Assembly (NCBI GenBank): GCA_021203585.1
Contig: JAJQAW010000015.1
Coordinates: 1 to 7,989 of the forward strand
Source: Rikenellaceae bacterium
GTDB lineage: Bacteria; Bacteroidota; Bacteroidia; Bacteroidales; Rikenellaceae
Direction: 5' to 3'
DNA: 7,989 nt
Position numbers and translations under genes: made by a program. The stretch's first letter is position 1. Each line of letters begins with the position of its first letter. Below the pieces are notes generated by a model that saw nothing but the letters and a program-made list of their open reading frames with translations, searched no databases and was not told where the DNA came from. Below are positions 6,583 through 7,989 of the stretch, one piece after another.

Positions 6583-6618
6583 AAAAACAGGGGGCCTCGT
6601 TCCTGAGAGACCCCCTGT
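6583..6618 (-). terminator. Rho-independent terminator of the malectin-domain gene
   Basis: On the minus strand, 21 nt after the TAA, ACAGGGGGTCTC (6618-6607) pairs with GAGGCCCCCTGT (6598-6587) with one mismatch in 12 positions and an eight-base loop. Five T residues (6587-6583) follow, the first of them shared with the stem. This is a classic intrinsic terminator and separates this gene from rpsA. Confidence 0.85.
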
Positions 6619-6639
6619 AGGAGAAATTATTGCCGTCGG

Positions 6640-7989
6640 TTATTCGAATTCGAAACTGTCGAATTCAATCCCTGTTTGATCGAGAACCGTCATGCGGATT
6701 TTATAGGTTCCGGCATTGATTTGAGAACCCGTGGTGGTGCTCATGATGCGCCATTTTTCATCGGCCGGCTCGAACCAGATCGTTTCTTTCAGCATTTGAA
6801 CGCCGTTTAAGGCGTTGATCAACTCCAATTGCATCGGGATCGATTCTTCGCTGTAGTTCATATAACGGAAGCGAAGGAGGTAGGTAGCCGCCAGACCCGG
6901 ATTCACTTCGAATTCGATGGTGCCGCCCGCTTCATTGAGCTTGACAAAATCGCTGTTGCGGAAATGGCCGCGCTCCACGGCACCGGTAACCGGCAAATCC
7001 TCCGCTTCGAATTTCAGAACGGGCCGAGTGGAGGGCTCTTCGCCCATGTCCGGTATATGGGTGAAAGCGGCACCGCCCAGAAATTGAGCATCGTAATAGT
7101 TGACGGTCAGTTTCTCTCCTTTTTGAGCGGTTTTTCGATAGACATCGAAGAATTGACCCTCTCCGTTTTGGACGAAATCCTCCAGTTTTTCGTAACGGTT
7201 CAGCAGCCGCAATTTCGGAGCGGACCGTTTGACCATCAGGTAAATCCAGGCCGGTTGGTTGACTTCACAGACCAATCGAAAATTATCGGAACGGTGTCCC
7301 TTCAGCCATTCCGCCCCGTGTAATTCCGGGGGAAGATGGGCCAACGTGGTGCCGTGATCCAGAAATTGTTGATCCCCCGTACTCATCCAGAATCGGTGGT
7401 CCCATTCCGAACTTCGCAGCGTGACCAAACCGGGGGAGGGTTCGGAGGGGAGAATGGCCCGGTTTTCCGTGGCGATGGCGATGGCCGATACGACGGCTTG
7501 GCCGGCGGACACATGCGGGAAATGAACTGTCAGCAAGCCTCCCGTTACCTGTACTTTGACCCGCTGTCGAATGGCGGTATTGGCCCCCCGGAAGGACCAG
7601 ATATCCAGATCGCGGATAACGGTTTGATCGTTCACAGCTACGTCGAACATACGCCATCCTTTGCAATTCATATGGATATCCCGGCCGTACCACGGCTCCA
7701 TGAAATAGAGTTCCACGGTATATTCTCCGTCCGGAACCGGAAATTCGTAACGCAGTTTATCGGTGCCGTATCGGAAGGTTTGAAAAAGATACCATTCGGC
7801 GTTTTTGACCGGATCGAACGTACGCCGTTGACTCCCGAAATAGGGAGGGATGCCCGGAAAATCGTCCGCCCAGGAGCGGGAACCCCATCCGGAGCTGTCC
7901 GAGCGGTGGCGATCGGCCATCCAGACGGAATGATTCTGATCGATAAAAGTATCCCCTCCGCAATTCACCCGGTACAGGTAATTCAGGCT
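6640..7989 (-). CDS. Malectin-domain carbohydrate-binding protein, C-terminal part (5' end off window)
   Basis: The frame is open to the window edge (SLNYLYRVNCGGD at the edge), so the GTG at 7968 is internal, not a start; 449 residues are visible. About residues 6-174 are a malectin-type domain: RVNCGG, FQTFRYG, YTVELYFMEPWYG, GWRMFDVAVND, DLDIW and a closing SAIAIAT strand. Malectin domains bind glycans. Residues about 195-305 form a beta-rich domain that I do not recognise. Residues about 325-449 (starting KFEAEDLP, ending GTYKIRMTVLDQTGIEFDSFEFE) resemble a CBM6/CBM35-type beta-sandwich. No catalytic glycosidase motif is visible. In Bacteroidetes such C termini often follow a glycoside hydrolase module, for example GH2, so an exported polysaccharide-degrading enzyme is likely, but that part lies outside the window. 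Transcription ends at the terminator at 6618-6583. Confidence 0.8.
   Translation of the reverse strand, partial: SLNYLYRVNCGGDTFIDQNHSVWMADRHRSDSSGWGSRSWADDFPGIPPYFGSQRRTFDPVKNAEWYLFQTFRYGTDKLRYEFPVPDGEYTVELYFMEPWYGRDIHMNCKGWRMFDVAVNDQTVIRDLDIWSFRGANTAIRQRVKVQVTGGLLTVHFPHVSAGQAVVSAIAIATENRAILPSEPSPGLVTLRSSEWDHRFWMSTGDQQFLDHGTTLAHLPPELHGAEWLKGHRSDNFRLVCEVNQPAWIYLMVKRSAPKLRLLNRYEKLEDFVQNGEGQFFDVYRKTAQKGEKLTVNYYDAQFLGGAAFTHIPDMGEEPSTRPVLKFEAEDLPVTGAVERGHFRNSDFVKLNEAGGTIEFEVNPGLAATYLLRFRYMNYSEESIPMQLELINALNGVQMLKETIWFEPADEKWRIMSTTTGSQINAGTYKIRMTVLDQTGIEFDSFEFE

Noticed and set aside
6799..6816. AACGCC-GTTTAA-GGCGTT inverted repeat inside the malectin-domain gene
   Set aside because: Six-base arms within coding sequence are expected by chance in a window of this size, and no T run follows.
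7966..7968. GTG as the start of the malectin-domain gene
   Set aside because: The frame stays open upstream to the window edge, and the residues before it (LYR before VNCGG) continue the malectin first strand.

Overview
The window reads as chromosomal housekeeping DNA from a member of the Bacteroidetes, most likely order Bacteroidales. Three things support this: a 622-residue ribosomal protein S1 with a Bacteroidetes-type acidic N-terminal leader, a DUF4923-type exported protein (a family I know mainly from Bacteroidales), and promoters of the TTG-N19-TAnnTTTG type in place of the standard -35/-10 boxes. Every supported gene lies on the minus strand, so transcription runs from high to low coordinates. 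I saw no mobile element, tRNA, rRNA or CRISPR array.

Layout in the direction of transcription. (1) 7989-6640 holds the C-terminal 449 residues of a large carbohydrate-related protein: malectin domain, beta-rich linker domain, CBM6/35-like domain. It ends at a strong intrinsic terminator (6618-6583). (2) 6582-6299 is a spacer carrying a clear Bacteroidetes promoter and a leader with competing hairpins in front of rpsA. (3) 6298-4430 is rpsA (ribosomal protein S1). Three bases later comes rnz (4426-3512, RNase Z), with a GTG start and probable translational coupling. About 65 nt into rnz lies a 13-bp perfect hairpin followed by a T-rich run. (4) After a probable terminator (3445-3397) and a -7 promoter element (3331-3324) come a PLP-dependent aminotransferase gene (3304-2108) and mnmE (2129-741), which overlap by 22 bp. 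(5) 550-1 is a DUF4923-like gene, cut by the window edge at its 3' end and interrupted by an in-frame TGA at codon 8, inside its signal peptide.

rpsA, rnz and mnmE share a translation theme: mRNA loading on the ribosome, tRNA 3'-end maturation and tRNA wobble-uridine modification. The aminotransferase is an apparent metabolic passenger. I found no novel multi-gene system. The best second-look items are the terminator-like hairpin inside rnz, the nonsense codon in the DUF4923 gene, and the palindrome and hairpin arrangement at the rpsA promoter and leader.
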